A DNA stretch of 64,000 nt. It comes from JAWVFM01 sp963771655 (lineage in GTDB: Bacteria; Actinomycetota; Thermoleophilia; Solirubrobacterales; 70-9). Made by a program: the position numbers and the translations under genes. Below the pieces are notes generated by a model, which saw only the letters and a list, made by a program, of their open reading frames with translations, made no database searches and was not told where the DNA came from. Where the stretch lies: contig CAVYUG010000006.1 in the NCBI GenBank assembly GCA_963771655.1, forward strand, positions 62,001 through 126,000, in the 5' to 3' direction. Positions 48,562 to 57,144 of this stretch are shown one piece after another. The number at the start of each line of letters is the position of its first letter. The first letter of the stretch is position 1.

Positions 48562-49568
48562 GAGAGCCCGCTCCACAGCTCGAACACGGCAGCCGCGAGC
48601 AGGGCGCACCCCGGAAGCGTGACGAGCCAGGCGAGGGCGATCTGGCGGACGATCGCCCAGTGCACGTGGTGGAGACGGCGGTGCCCGACGCCGATTCCGA
48701 CTATCGACGAGGAGACGACCTGCGTGGTCGAGGTCGGAGCGCCGAGAAGCGAGGCCCCGAGGATCACTCCGGCCGAGGAGCCCTGGCTGGCGAGACCGTC
48801 GAGCTGCTGGATCCGGTAGATGCGCCGGCCCACGGTGCGGATGATCCGCCATCCGCCGAGCGCCGTGCCCGCCGTGAGCGCGACCGCGCACGAGGCGGTC
48901 GCCCAGGTCGGGGCCGACAGGGTCGCGACTTCCCCGTTCGCGAGCAGGAGAGCCGCGATGACTCCGGCTGACTTTTGCGCGTCGTTGGCCCCGTGGCTGA
49001 AGGCGAGGAGCGCGGAGGTCACCCACTGAGAGTTGCGCACCGGCGCTCGCCAGCGCCTCGTGGCGCGCCGCGCACCGCGGCGCAGCGAGCGGATGAGCGC
49101 GAGCGCCGCGAGAGCGCCCAGGATTGGCGAGACCGCAAGAGCAATAAGGGTCCCGAACACGCCGACAGGGTGGATGCCGTCGAGGCCGCCCCAGTTCACT
49201 GCGTCGAGGCCGCCCTCCGCGAGCGCGGATCCCACGAGGCCGCCGACCAGCGCATGCCCGGAGCTCGAGGGGAGGCCGAGCCGCCACGTCGCGAGGTTCC
49301 ACGCGACCGCCGCCGCCAGCCCCGCTCCGATCACCATGCTCGCGACGGCCGGGGTGACGGTCACGATGCCGCCGATCGTGTCGGCGACGGCGGCGCCCAA
49401 CACCAGGGGGCCGAGCAGGTTGAAGACCGACGCCAGCACGATCGCCTGGCCCGGACGGGCTGCCCTCGTGGCGACCAATGTCGCGATCGCGTTCGAGGCA
49501 TCGTGGATCCCGTTCGTGGCCGCGAAAGCGAGCGCGAGCGCGAGCGCGAGTACCAGCTGCGCATCCAT
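48558..49568 (-). CDS. Low-affinity inorganic phosphate transporter (PiT family)
   Basis: 336 residues with about ten membrane helices. The family signature GIHDASNAIATLVATRA near the N-terminus and its inverted repeat SHGANDAQKSAGVIAALLLA in the second half are both present, as is PSSSGHALVGGLVGSALAEG. It symports phosphate (as metal-phosphate) with protons. Operon with DUF47. Confidence 0.94.
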   Translation of the reverse strand: MDAQLVLALALALAFAATNGIHDASNAIATLVATRAARPGQAIVLASVFNLLGPLVLGAAVADTIGGIVTVTPAVASMVIGAGLAAAVAWNLATWRLGLPSSSGHALVGGLVGSALAEGGLDAVNWGGLDGIHPVGVFGTLIALAVSPILGALAALALIRSLRRGARRATRRWRAPVRNSQWVTSALLAFSHGANDAQKSAGVIAALLLANGEVATLSAPTWATASCAVALTAGTALGGWRIIRTVGRRIYRIQQLDGLASQGSSAGVILGASLLGAPTSTTQVVSSSIVGIGVGHRRLHHVHWAIVRQIALAWLVTLPGCALLAAAVFELWSGLS

Positions 49569-49610
49569 GGCACCGCGACTCTAGGGCCCGGATGCCGACG
49601 CGCTGGAACC

Positions 49611-50531
49611 CTAGGTCGGGTGGCTCGCCGGGACGGGTGATCGGCGGGCCTCGCCGAGCTCGTCGGCCCCGATCTCCTCGCCGCTTCCGCGTGGGACGAC
49701 GATCACCGGACAGGTAGCGTGAGCTACGACCGCGGACGAGACGCTGCCGAGTAGGACCCGCCTCAGCGGGCCGTACCCGCGAGAGCCGACGACGAGCAGG
49801 CGGGCCTCGTCGGTCTGCCGGAGCAGGACCTCGGCCGGCTCACCCTCGATCAGCGCCGTCTCGACATCGATCTCCGGCGGGCATTCGGCCTCGGCGCGGT
49901 CGAGCTGCTTGCGAAGCCAGCTCCGCGCCTCAGGCAGGTAGGGGCCGCGGCCAAGCCTCGACTCCGGTGTGTAAATGCCGCAGAGGAGGCGCAGCGTCGC
50001 GCCAAGCGCCCCCGCCATCCGCCTTCCGGTCTCGAGCGCAATATCAGACTCCTCCGTCCCGTTGTAGCCGACGACGACCGGGCCTCCGACGTCGTGGCCG
50101 TCGCGCTCGGCGTACCCGCGCGGCGCCACGGCGACGGCGCACGGAGCGCCGTTCAGCAGCCGGTCGGCGACTGTGCCGGCCAGAACGCGCCCGATCGGCC
50201 CGCGTCGCGTCGACCCGACGACGATCAGGTCCGCTCCGGTCTCGTGGGCGAGGCGGTCGAGCTGTCGCGCCGCCGTCCCGGCGACGACAACCGGCTCGAA
50301 GGGCCGCCCGCCGAGGACGCGCTCGGCGCGATGGGCGAGCTCGTCGGTGCGGGCCCGCACCTCCGGTGCGTAGAGGCCCGGGCGCCCGACGAGAAGCCCC
50401 GGATCGAAGACCTGACCGAGAATCAGGGTCGCTTCGGCCCGGGCGAGGTCTCGAGCCAGGGCGAGGGCGTCGTTTGCCTCCGCACCCCCGTCGAAGCCCA
50501 CGACGACCTTCTCGAAGTTCACGCTACCCAC
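49611..50531 (-). CDS. Universal stress protein, two UspA domains (second copy)
   Basis: About 306 residues (GTG 50531; GTG 50522 also possible). FEKVVVGFDGGAEANDALAL opens domain one, ending in the ATP loop VGSTRRGPIGRVLAGTVADR; domain two ends in VGSRGYGPLRRVLLGSVSSA. Similar in plan to the Usp at 44058. AAACTACGGACGCC lies about 50 bases upstream. Next to a trehalose-synthase-like gene, typical of a desiccation or dormancy response. Confidence 0.92.
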   Translation of the reverse strand: MGSVNFEKVVVGFDGGAEANDALALARDLARAEATLILGQVFDPGLLVGRPGLYAPEVRARTDELAHRAERVLGGRPFEPVVVAGTAARQLDRLAHETGADLIVVGSTRRGPIGRVLAGTVADRLLNGAPCAVAVAPRGYAERDGHDVGGPVVVGYNGTEESDIALETGRRMAGALGATLRLLCGIYTPESRLGRGPYLPEARSWLRKQLDRAEAECPPEIDVETALIEGEPAEVLLRQTDEARLLVVGSRGYGPLRRVLLGSVSSAVVAHATCPVIVVPRGSGEEIGADELGEARRSPVPASHPT

Positions 50532-50577
50532 GGTCGCAGCGTGGTCGTGCCCGCGCAATCGGGGAACGCCTCGTCAC

Positions 50578-50591
50578 GGCGTCCGTAGTTT
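50578..50591 (-). promoter_or_regulatory. Shared element AAACTACGGACGCC upstream of the Usp gene
   Basis: Identical over 14 bases to 43584-43597, in the same orientation relative to a minus-strand gene. Confidence 0.35.
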
Positions 50592-50602
50592 GCCGCGGAC
50601 GA

Positions 50603-52036
50603 TCAGACCGCGGCGGCCCCGCCTCGGGTGACGACCCATTCGACGAAGCGCAGATAGCGCAGGAGCCCGGCGGTGCCGAGGAACTGCGACCGGACGCGCT
50701 CGTGCGCAGCCTCGCCGAGCTCTCGCTCCCGATCGGGCGAATCCAGGAGGCCCGTGACGGCGCTCGCGAACCCCTCGAGGTCGCGAGGGTCAACGAGCAG
50801 GCCACTCTCGCCGTCGACCACCTGGTCCTGGATGCCCCCGACTCGGCTCGCGACGACGGCGCGGTGCTTCCACATGGCCTCGGCGACGGTCAGCCCGAAG
50901 CCCTCCGCGAGGCTCTTCTGGACGACGATCTCGCTGTGGCGCTGAAGCGCGTTGACGATAGCCGCGTTCTCCTCGAGGTCCTCCATCGGCAGCGATGCCA
51001 GGTGGACGCGCGCCCGCTGCTCGGGCTCGAGCGCCTCGCGCTGATTCCTGACATCGGCCAGTACGCCCGCGCTCTCGGGGTCGTCGGCCACCGCGCCCGA
51101 CGCCGGGCCCGCGAGCACGAGGTGGGCGTCATGTTCCGGCATGACCGGAGCAAGGGACGCGATCACCCCGCGCGGGTCCTTCAGGGCGTCCCAGCGCGAG
51201 ACCTGGCAGATGATCCGGTCATCGCGCCGAAGGGGCTCGTCCTGCGCGATCTCGCTGAAGTGGGCAACGCGCCCAAGGCTCCCATCCATCCGTGTGAAGA
51301 CGGGCTCGGCCGTCGGATCGCCGTCGAGGATCCGCGCCTGGTGGAGGATCGCGACGGCGGTCTCCGGCTCGAGCTCCTCGTTCTTCGGCGAGAAGGCATC
51401 GATGACGGGCGCCGAGATGAAGACTCGATCGGCGTCGAGCCCTTCCCACGCGAATTCCCGGCGCGAGAAGATGTAACCGTCGGCGGGCTCGACGTAGGGA
51501 CGCAGGAAGTCCCAGGCGGCCCGGACGACGTCGTTGGGCCGGTCAACGCCGACGTGGCAGCGCCACAGCACTCCCTGGCACCGCTCCCTCAAGACCGTCA
51601 CCAGGCCGGCCGTCTGGGGGTCGTGGCAGACGACAACGTCGTCTGGACCGATCAGCTCTCTTATCTCCGCCGCGTTTCGCTCGAGCGTCCGCTCGTAGAC
51701 CTCGCGGGCATCCGCCTCGAGCGGCCCGCCGTCGCCCTCGCTGCCGTGGAGGCGGTTGTGGAGGCGCTTCGTGATCGCGAAGAACTCGGGCCGGCCCGTG
51801 ACCACGAGCCAGCGGACGTTTGCCCCCGCTCCGGCCGCATAGGAGAGAAGGGAGCGCAGGAGCTCGACCACGCCGCCGCCGCGGTCGGTCGAGTTGATAT
51901 GCCAGATCGTTCGGCCCTCGAGCAGCACCCGTGCGTGGCGCACCGCCTCCTCGATCTCGGGCCATTCGTCGCCCAGCGCGGGGCGAAAGCGCTCGATCGG
52001 AAGAGGCTGCACCGGAACCTCGAGGGCGGTGGCCAT
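50603..52036 (-). CDS. GT4 glycosyltransferase, trehalose-synthase (TreT)-like
   Basis: 477 residues, GT-B fold. TIWHINSTDRGGGVVELLRS, the acceptor-domain glycine motif, and LVVTGRPEFFAITKRLHNRL resemble TreT-type trehalose glycosyltransferring synthases, as do CHDPQTAGL and HVGVDRPNDVVRAAWDFLRP. The donor domain has ICQVSRWDALKDPRGVI and the E-x7-E motif in SLAEGFGLTVAEAMWKHRAV. It would make trehalose from NDP-glucose and glucose, a stress protectant; substrate is inferred from similarity. Confidence 0.85.
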   Translation of the reverse strand: MATALEVPVQPLPIERFRPALGDEWPEIEEAVRHARVLLEGRTIWHINSTDRGGGVVELLRSLLSYAAGAGANVRWLVVTGRPEFFAITKRLHNRLHGSEGDGGPLEADAREVYERTLERNAAEIRELIGPDDVVVCHDPQTAGLVTVLRERCQGVLWRCHVGVDRPNDVVRAAWDFLRPYVEPADGYIFSRREFAWEGLDADRVFISAPVIDAFSPKNEELEPETAVAILHQARILDGDPTAEPVFTRMDGSLGRVAHFSEIAQDEPLRRDDRIICQVSRWDALKDPRGVIASLAPVMPEHDAHLVLAGPASGAVADDPESAGVLADVRNQREALEPEQRARVHLASLPMEDLEENAAIVNALQRHSEIVVQKSLAEGFGLTVAEAMWKHRAVVASRVGGIQDQVVDGESGLLVDPRDLEGFASAVTGLLDSPDRERELGEAAHERVRSQFLGTAGLLRYLRFVEWVVTRGGAAAV

Positions 52037-52124
52037 CGCGAGTCAAGCATATGGACGGTCGAGGATGGGCGTTTCGGCGGGATACTGGGTGCTCCCCTGG
52101 AATCACCAGACGAGAGGAGCCGGC

Positions 52125-52400
52125 ATGAGCGAGGAGCGGCGCACGACGAGCGAGGAGGCGAGGCGCGTCGGCGACGAGATCGGCGTCGATTGGGACCGCT
52201 TCGACCTCGAGCAGTTCCGCTCCGGGATGGACGTTGAGTACGAGCACGGCAGCCATGATCCGCAGACGGACGTCACCGGCGACGACCCGATCGTGACCGG
52301 CAAGATCGCCCTCGCCCACATGAAGGAGTTCCCCGACTACTACGAGCGCCTCGAGCGGATGGAGAAGGAGGCCGAGCGGGACTGGGCCGACCGCGCGTAG
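52125..52400 (+). CDS. DUF5661 protein
   Basis: 91 residues: TSEEARRVGDEIGVDWDRFD then LEQFRSGMDVEYEHGSHDPQ and DDPIVTGKIALAHMKEFPDY, matching the small acidic DUF5661 family. GAGAGGAGC precedes the ATG. Role unknown. It sits seven bases before the GNAT/synthetase fusion. Confidence 0.85.
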   Translation: MSEERRTTSEEARRVGDEIGVDWDRFDLEQFRSGMDVEYEHGSHDPQTDVTGDDPIVTGKIALAHMKEFPDYYERLERMEKEAERDWADRA

Positions 52401-52406
52401 CCGTCG

Positions 52407-55115
52407 ATGACCGAGTACCCGGCGCAGAGAGAGGCAGACGCCCCGCTCCGCGACGGGTCGACGATCCGTGTTCGCCCGATCCGCTCGACGGATCGCGACG
52501 AGGTCCGTGACTTCTACGAGCGGCTGAGCCCCGAGTCGCGGGTCTTCCGCTTCATGTCAGGCGGCGTCGACCTGGGTCGAGTCGCGGACTGGGCCGTCGA
52601 CGTGGACTATCGCGATCGCTACGGCCTCATCGCGACGCGAGGATCGGACGACCGGATCGTCGGTCACGGATCGTACGCGCGCGCCGGCGGGCCTCGCGCC
52701 GAGGTGGCGTTCGCCGTCGCCGACGAGCTGCGCGGGCGAGGCGTAGCGACGGTCCTGCTCGCCCACCTCGCGGAGGTCGCCGAGGAAGGCGGAATCGCGA
52801 CCTTCGAGGCCGAGGTGATGCCCACCAACCACCGGATGGTCGAGGTCTTCCGCGAGAGCGGCTTCCCGGTCGAGACCTCGTCGGCCCCGGGGGCGATCCA
52901 TCTCGAGTTTCCGACCTCGTTCTCCGCCGATGCCCAGGAGCGCTTCTACCGCCGCGATCGCGCCGCCGCCGCCGCCGCGGTGCGCGCGTTCATGGAGCCG
53001 CGGTCGGTGGCCGTGATCGGGGCCTCTCGCCGACGTGGCACGGTCGGCGGCGAGATCTTCCACAACCTGGTGGACGGCGGATTCAATGGCGTCGTCTACC
53101 CGGTGAATCCGACCGCCGATGTCGTTCAATCGGTGCGGGCGTATCGGTCGCTCGCCGACGTCCCGGAGGCGGTCGACCTGGCGGTCATCGCGGTTCCGAG
53201 CGAAGCGGTCGGCGGGGTGGCGCGGGAGTGCGCCGATGCCGGAGTGGCCGCGCTGGTGGTGATCTCGGCCGGGTTCGGCGAGACCGGCGATGCTGGCATG
53301 GAGCGCCAGCGCGAGCTGGTGGAGATCTGCCGCGGCGCCGGGATGCGACTCGTAGGCCCGAACTGCCTCGGGGTCTTGAACACGAACCAGGACGTCGCCC
53401 TCAACGCCACGTTCGCGCCCACGGCACCGCCACCGGGCAACGTCGGCTTCCTCACCCAGAGCGGCGCCCTGGGACTTGCCATGATCGGTCTCGCGGCCGA
53501 TCGGAACCTCGGGCTCTCGTCGTTCGCGTCGATCGGCAACCGCGCGGACGTCACGGGAAACGACTTGCTCGAGTACTGGGAGGACGACGCGGCGACCCGT
53601 GTCGCGCTCCTCTACATCGAATCGTTCAGCGACGCGCGGCGCTTTGGGCGCGTCGCGCGGCGGGTCGGCGCCCGCAAGCCGATCGTCGTGGTCAAGAGCG
53701 GCCGCTCGCAGGCCGGGGCCCGAGCGACCTCCTCTCATACCGGGGCCCTCCTCGCAGCCTCCGACATCACCGTGGACGCGCTCTTCAAACAAGCGGGCGT
53801 GATCCGCTCGGACAGCCTGGCCGACATGCTCGACGTGGCATCGCTCCTCGCGAATCAGCCCCTGCCGGCGGGGCCGCGCGTCGGGATCCTCACCAACGCT
53901 GGCGGTCCCGGGATCATGTGCGCGGACGCGTGCGAGGCCGCCGGCCTCGAGGTCCCCGCCCTTCCCGACGAGGTGCAGGCGGCGCTCCGCGGGTTCCTCG
54001 CCCCCGAGGCGTCGGTGTCGAATCCAGTCGACATGATCGCCACCGCGACCGCCGAGGATTACCGGCGGGCCATCGCCGCGCTGGGTCGCTGCGAATCGCT
54101 CGACGCGATGATCGTGGTCTTCGTCCGGCCACTTCTGACCAGAGCGGAGGACGTCGCCAGGGAGGTCCACAGAGCGCTCGGCGAGCTTCCGCGCGAAATC
54201 GCCGTCCAGACCGTCTTCATGTCGGCCGAGGACCACGCCGCGATGGTCGCCGCGGGCGGCGTGCCTTGCTACCTCTACCCGGAGGACGCCGCGCGGGCCC
54301 TGTCACGGGCGCGGCGCTACGCGAGCTGGAGGCAGGGGGCCGTCGAGCCCCCCGAGCCGCTCGACGACGTGCGACATGACGAGGCCACCGCGCTGATCGC
54401 TGAGGCGCTCGAGGCCGCGCCGGGCTGGCTCGGCTTCGAGCGCCTGATCCGGCTTCTGGACTGCTACGGAATTCCCGTCGCGGAGTGGCGGCTGGCCGGC
54501 GATCCGGCGGCGGCGGGAGATGCCGCCGCTGAGCTGGGCGGGCCTGTCGCGCTCAAGGCACTCGGACCGCAGATCGTCCACAAGACCGACCTGGGCGCGA
54601 TCGAGACCGGCCTCGACGGAGCTCGCGACGTCGCCGGGTCCGCCTCGCTGATGGACTCGGCGCTCGCGCGAGCCGGCTTGGCGCGGGAGCGCTTCCTCGT
54701 TCAGCGGATGGTCGAGGGCGGCGCGGAGATGATCGTGGGGGTGGTGGGCGACGAGATGTTCGGGCCCGTCGTGGCGTGCGGGGCGGGCGGCGTGCAGGCG
54801 GAGATCCTGAAGGACGTCAGCGTGCGAATAGCGCCGCTGACCCGCCGCGACGCGGGCGAGATGGTTCGCTCGCTCGCGACCTACCCGCTCCTCACGGGCT
54901 ACCGCGGCTCGCCACCGGTCGACATCGACGGGCTCGTTGACGTGGTGCTCCGAGTGGGCGCGATGGTCGAGGCGCACCACGAGATCGCCGAGCTGGACCT
55001 CAACCCGGTGGTCGCCGCCCCCGACGGATGCCTCGTCGTCGACGCGCGGGTGCGGGTCGAGGCGGCGATCCCGCAGCGGCCCTGGCCGAGCGCGTACGCC
55101 GGCGCCGGCGGTTGA
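52407..55115 (+). CDS. GNAT acetyltransferase fused to ADP-forming acyl-CoA synthetase
   Basis: 902 residues. Residues 15-165 are a GNAT domain (IRVRPIRSTDRDEVRDFYER; acetyl-CoA loop VADELRGRGVATVLLAHLAE). Then a CoA-binding Rossmann domain (EPRSVAVIGASRRRGTVGGE), the ligase CoA domain with the phospho-His in ARATSSHTGALLAASDI, and a C-terminal ATP-grasp (GGPVALKALGPQIVHKTDLG). ADP-forming synthetases interconvert acetyl-CoA and acetate with ATP; the GNAT part may acetylate lysines, as in Pat proteins, though here it sits at the N-terminus rather than the C-terminus. All domains look intact. Confidence 0.92.
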   Translation: MTEYPAQREADAPLRDGSTIRVRPIRSTDRDEVRDFYERLSPESRVFRFMSGGVDLGRVADWAVDVDYRDRYGLIATRGSDDRIVGHGSYARAGGPRAEVAFAVADELRGRGVATVLLAHLAEVAEEGGIATFEAEVMPTNHRMVEVFRESGFPVETSSAPGAIHLEFPTSFSADAQERFYRRDRAAAAAAVRAFMEPRSVAVIGASRRRGTVGGEIFHNLVDGGFNGVVYPVNPTADVVQSVRAYRSLADVPEAVDLAVIAVPSEAVGGVARECADAGVAALVVISAGFGETGDAGMERQRELVEICRGAGMRLVGPNCLGVLNTNQDVALNATFAPTAPPPGNVGFLTQSGALGLAMIGLAADRNLGLSSFASIGNRADVTGNDLLEYWEDDAATRVALLYIESFSDARRFGRVARRVGARKPIVVVKSGRSQAGARATSSHTGALLAASDITVDALFKQAGVIRSDSLADMLDVASLLANQPLPAGPRVGILTNAGGPGIMCADACEAAGLEVPALPDEVQAALRGFLAPEASVSNPVDMIATATAEDYRRAIAALGRCESLDAMIVVFVRPLLTRAEDVAREVHRALGELPREIAVQTVFMSAEDHAAMVAAGGVPCYLYPEDAARALSRARRYASWRQGAVEPPEPLDDVRHDEATALIAEALEAAPGWLGFERLIRLLDCYGIPVAEWRLAGDPAAAGDAAAELGGPVALKALGPQIVHKTDLGAIETGLDGARDVAGSASLMDSALARAGLARERFLVQRMVEGGAEMIVGVVGDEMFGPVVACGAGGVQAEILKDVSVRIAPLTRRDAGEMVRSLATYPLLTGYRGSPPVDIDGLVDVVLRVGAMVEAHHEIAELDLNPVVAAPDGCLVVDARVRVEAAIPQRPWPSAYAGAGG

Positions 55116-55126
55116 CGCCGGCGCCG
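55102..55126. terminator. Strong GC hairpin between convergent genes
   Basis: GGCGCCGGCG-gttga-CGCCGGCGCC, 10-bp perfect arms, covers the stop of the synthetase gene and ends two bases before the stop of the convergent TSG-repeat gene. Confidence 0.6.
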
Positions 55127-55127
55127 T

Positions 55128-55406
55128 TCAATCGTCCTCGATGTGGACGCCGCCACCGCCACCGCTCGTCCGGGTGATGATCGGATGCGCCGGTGCGTGC
55201 CTCACGGTCTTCGCCGCGACCGGTTGTGCCGTGGCCGTCGCGCCGCTCGTGCGGGTGACGATCGGAGCGTGACCGTGCGCGGTTGCCACCTGGGCGGCCG
55301 GTGCCGGTGTGGTCATCCCTGGATTCGAGTTCAGCGCGACCCCGCCGAGGCCTGCCAGCGCCACAGTGGTCGCGACAGCGAGTGCTTTGTTCTTGCTCAT
55401 CAACAT
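55128..55406 (-). CDS. Exported TSG-repeat protein, candidate flavin carrier of module 2
   Basis: 92 residues from the ATG at 55406, preceded by GAAAGGA. Signal-peptide-like start (MLMSKNKALAVATTVALAGL) then Ala/Pro/Thr-rich sequence with two copies of the motif: APIVTRTSGATATAQ and HPIITRTSGGGGGVHIEDD. The first contains TSGAT, matching the [ST]GA[ST] pattern that ApbE enzymes modify. It shares the motif and general build with the protein at 37892, and has its own promoter with the same two-box layout (55464-55482). No known family. Confidence 0.72.
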   Translation of the reverse strand: MLMSKNKALAVATTVALAGLGGVALNSNPGMTTPAPAAQVATAHGHAPIVTRTSGATATAQPVAAKTVRHAPAHPIITRTSGGGGGVHIEDD

Positions 55407-55426
55407 GGTGCATTCCTTTCGTGGCC

Positions 55427-55482
55427 AATCTAGGCCTCGACTGGGAACCGCCCTCCCAAGCGAAGGCAAGGTGGAGGCAAGG
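55427..55482 (-). promoter_or_regulatory. Two response-regulator boxes and -10 of the module-2 TSG gene
   Basis: Read on the minus strand: CCTTGCCT (55482-55475), CCA, CCTTGCCT (55471-55464), 31 bases, then -10 TAGATT (55432-55427). Box period is 11 bp. Compare CCTTACCT-GCA-GCTAACCC and -10 AAGAAT before 37892, with the same 31-base gap. Confidence 0.55.
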
Positions 55483-55505
55483 CATGGCGAGAGCGGTGCT
55501 TCTGC

Positions 55506-56093
55506 TCAGCTCGGCGCGGGCTCCGTGGCGGAGACCGCCGGGGCCGGCCGCCGGCGCTTGCGGGGCCGGTAACGGACGACGAGGAGCACCGCGATCGGCA
55601 CAGCGCTGCCGAGCACTAGCGCGCGCATCCAGAGTGCGGTGCCGTCCGTGCCAGAGCCGAGCGCGTGGACGACGACGAGCGCGTACGCGATGACCGTGGC
55701 GCGGTGAAACGACCGCCAGCGCCTGGCGCCGATTCTCCGGCGCGCGTAGTACGTGAGGCCGAGGAGCGCGGCCAGGTAGCCGCCGACGATCCCGCAGGCT
55801 ACGAAGACGGGTTGGTAGCTGATCGAGAACGGAACCGCGATGCCCGCGATGCCGGGCCGAAGCCAGCCGTCGCCGAGGAGAAGCACGCCGTGGCTTCCGA
55901 TCGCGATCAGGCCCGCCAGCGCGATGTGCTCGTGGACGGTCATGAGCGTGCGCTTCATCCCAGGCTTGCGGAGCACGTTCGAGGCCATGAGCAGCCCGAG
56001 CGTCGCCGCCGAGGCCAGCATGATGAAGGCGACGATTCCCGCCGATCGCGCGGCGAGCCACCAGAAGTAGTGGCCGGGATCCGGTTCAGTCAC
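55506..56093 (-). CDS. Ferric-reductase-like transmembrane cytochrome b, module 2
   Basis: 195 residues, five to six helices. Heme-ligand histidines appear in TVHEHIALAGLIAIGSHGVL and RSFHRATVIAYALVVVHALG, in the same positions as in the module 1 protein (39820). Overlaps the next upstream small membrane protein gene by 8 bases. Basic C-terminus (YRPRKRRRPAPA) is cytoplasmic. Confidence 0.88.
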   Translation of the reverse strand: MTEPDPGHYFWWLAARSAGIVAFIMLASAATLGLLMASNVLRKPGMKRTLMTVHEHIALAGLIAIGSHGVLLLGDGWLRPGIAGIAVPFSISYQPVFVACGIVGGYLAALLGLTYYARRRIGARRWRSFHRATVIAYALVVVHALGSGTDGTALWMRALVLGSAVPIAVLLVVRYRPRKRRRPAPAVSATEPAPS

Positions 56094-56316
56094 CCTGCTC
56101 GCCTCCGCCCTCGGGCTCCTCGCCCGCGGGCGCGTTGGGTGCGGTCTGCGTCGGGGCTCCGCTCGGGAGCGCGCCGCGAGGGATCGGCGTCGGCCCGCTG
56201 AAGATGGCGTAGCCGGCGAGCGCGGCCAGCGCCGCCAGCACGGCGATCGCGGCGACGATCGTCACCGTCGGCGGCCGCGCCGTCGGCCGCTTGGCCCTTG
56301 CGACGGCCGCGCTCAT
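56086..56316 (-). CDS. Small single-helix membrane protein, module 2
   Basis: 76 residues. Basic N-terminus, membrane helix (VTIVAAIAVLAALAALAGYA), then a Pro/Gly-rich tail ending EEPEGGGEQGD. The acidic Gly-rich end recalls the tail of the TSG-repeat protein at 37892 (EGGDGGEGGD). No recognised family. Coupled on both sides by overlapping codons. Confidence 0.68.
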   Translation of the reverse strand: MSAAVARAKRPTARPPTVTIVAAIAVLAALAALAGYAIFSGPTPIPRGALPSGAPTQTAPNAPAGEEPEGGGEQGD

Positions 56317-56573
56317 GGGATGTGGGGGGAGGTCCGGGTCACGATCTTCGCTCCCGTGGGGGCGGCCTTCCCTCCGGCTGCGGTCGCGGGCTGCGCGGCG
56401 GGAGCGACCACCGGCCCGGGGCCGAGGGCCGGATCGCGTCCGTTGCGAACCTGGATCGCGAGCAGCGTCAGGGCGATGAGGAAGATGCCGAGCGCCGCTG
56501 TGACGACGGCGAGCGGGCTCGGCTTCGGAGGCGGCGGCGCGGGGCGCCGAGGCACGGGCGTCGGCTCAGCCAC
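56313..56573 (-). CDS. Single-helix protein of module 2 (RxGxDPxL family) with TRTS end
   Basis: 86 residues, GTG start overlapping the upstream gene. Pro-rich N-terminus, membrane helix (LAVVTAALGIFLIALTLLAI), then QVRNGRDPALG and an Ala/Pro tail ending AKIVTRTSPHIP. It is the paralogue of the protein at 38508 (FQLRSGNDPSLA). The C-terminal IVTRTS repeats the motif of the TSG proteins without the glycine. Confidence 0.7.
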   Translation of the reverse strand: MAEPTPVPRRPAPPPPKPSPLAVVTAALGIFLIALTLLAIQVRNGRDPALGPGPVVAPAAQPATAAGGKAAPTGAKIVTRTSPHIP

Positions 56574-57138
56574 CGCCGCACACCCTGTATCCGTAGCCAT
56601 TGGCGAAGCCCTCGAGCGAGCGCGTGAGCGCGTCGAGCTTGGTCTGAAGGGGCCGAAGCTCCGCGACGTCGCCATGGGCGAGCGCCGGCGCGATCTGGCG
56701 ACGGATCGCGAGCTGGGTCTTGAGCGGGGTGAAGACGTTGGCCTGCAACAGCCCTCTGTCGCCCGGGGGCGGCGGGATCGCCTCCAGGGCGCGGAGCTGC
56801 TGCTCGCCGAGATTGATCCCCTCGTCGTAGGACGTCGCGGCCTCGGCTGCGTCGGCCGCCTCGCCCGCGTGTTTGCGCGCCTCGTTTCGCTTCGGGTCGA
56901 AATGCGCGCAGAGGCGATCGGCCCGCGCAATGTAGGCGCGGCGGGCCGGATCGGTGACCCTTGCGCTCACCGCCGGGCCGTGGGGAAGCTTGATCTGCGA
57001 GCCGACGGGCGCCGCCGCCCCCGCCGCTGTTGACAGGTCGTCCCCGCGCCGGGCGTCGCCACCGCAGCCGGCGAGCGAGATCAAGCCGGTCATCAGAGCG
57101 GCCGTCGCCCAAATCGTTCGGGATCGCGACGCCCTCAT
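56566..57138 (-). CDS. Putative lipoprotein of module 2
   Basis: 190 residues. Signal peptide with lipobox in MTGLISLAGCGGDARRG. The mature part is mostly helical (YIARADRLCAHFDPKRNEAR, ATSYDEGINLGEQQLRALEA) and ends NGYGYRVCGGG; two cysteines (LCAHF and RVCGG) may form a disulfide. This pattern is common in secreted actinobacterial proteins of unknown role. It has no counterpart in module 1. Lies seven bases after the ferredoxin gene. Confidence 0.75.
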   Translation of the reverse strand: MRASRSRTIWATAALMTGLISLAGCGGDARRGDDLSTAAGAAAPVGSQIKLPHGPAVSARVTDPARRAYIARADRLCAHFDPKRNEARKHAGEAADAAEAATSYDEGINLGEQQLRALEAIPPPPGDRGLLQANVFTPLKTQLAIRRQIAPALAHGDVAELRPLQTKLDALTRSLEGFANGYGYRVCGGG

Positions 57139-57144
57139 CCGGCC

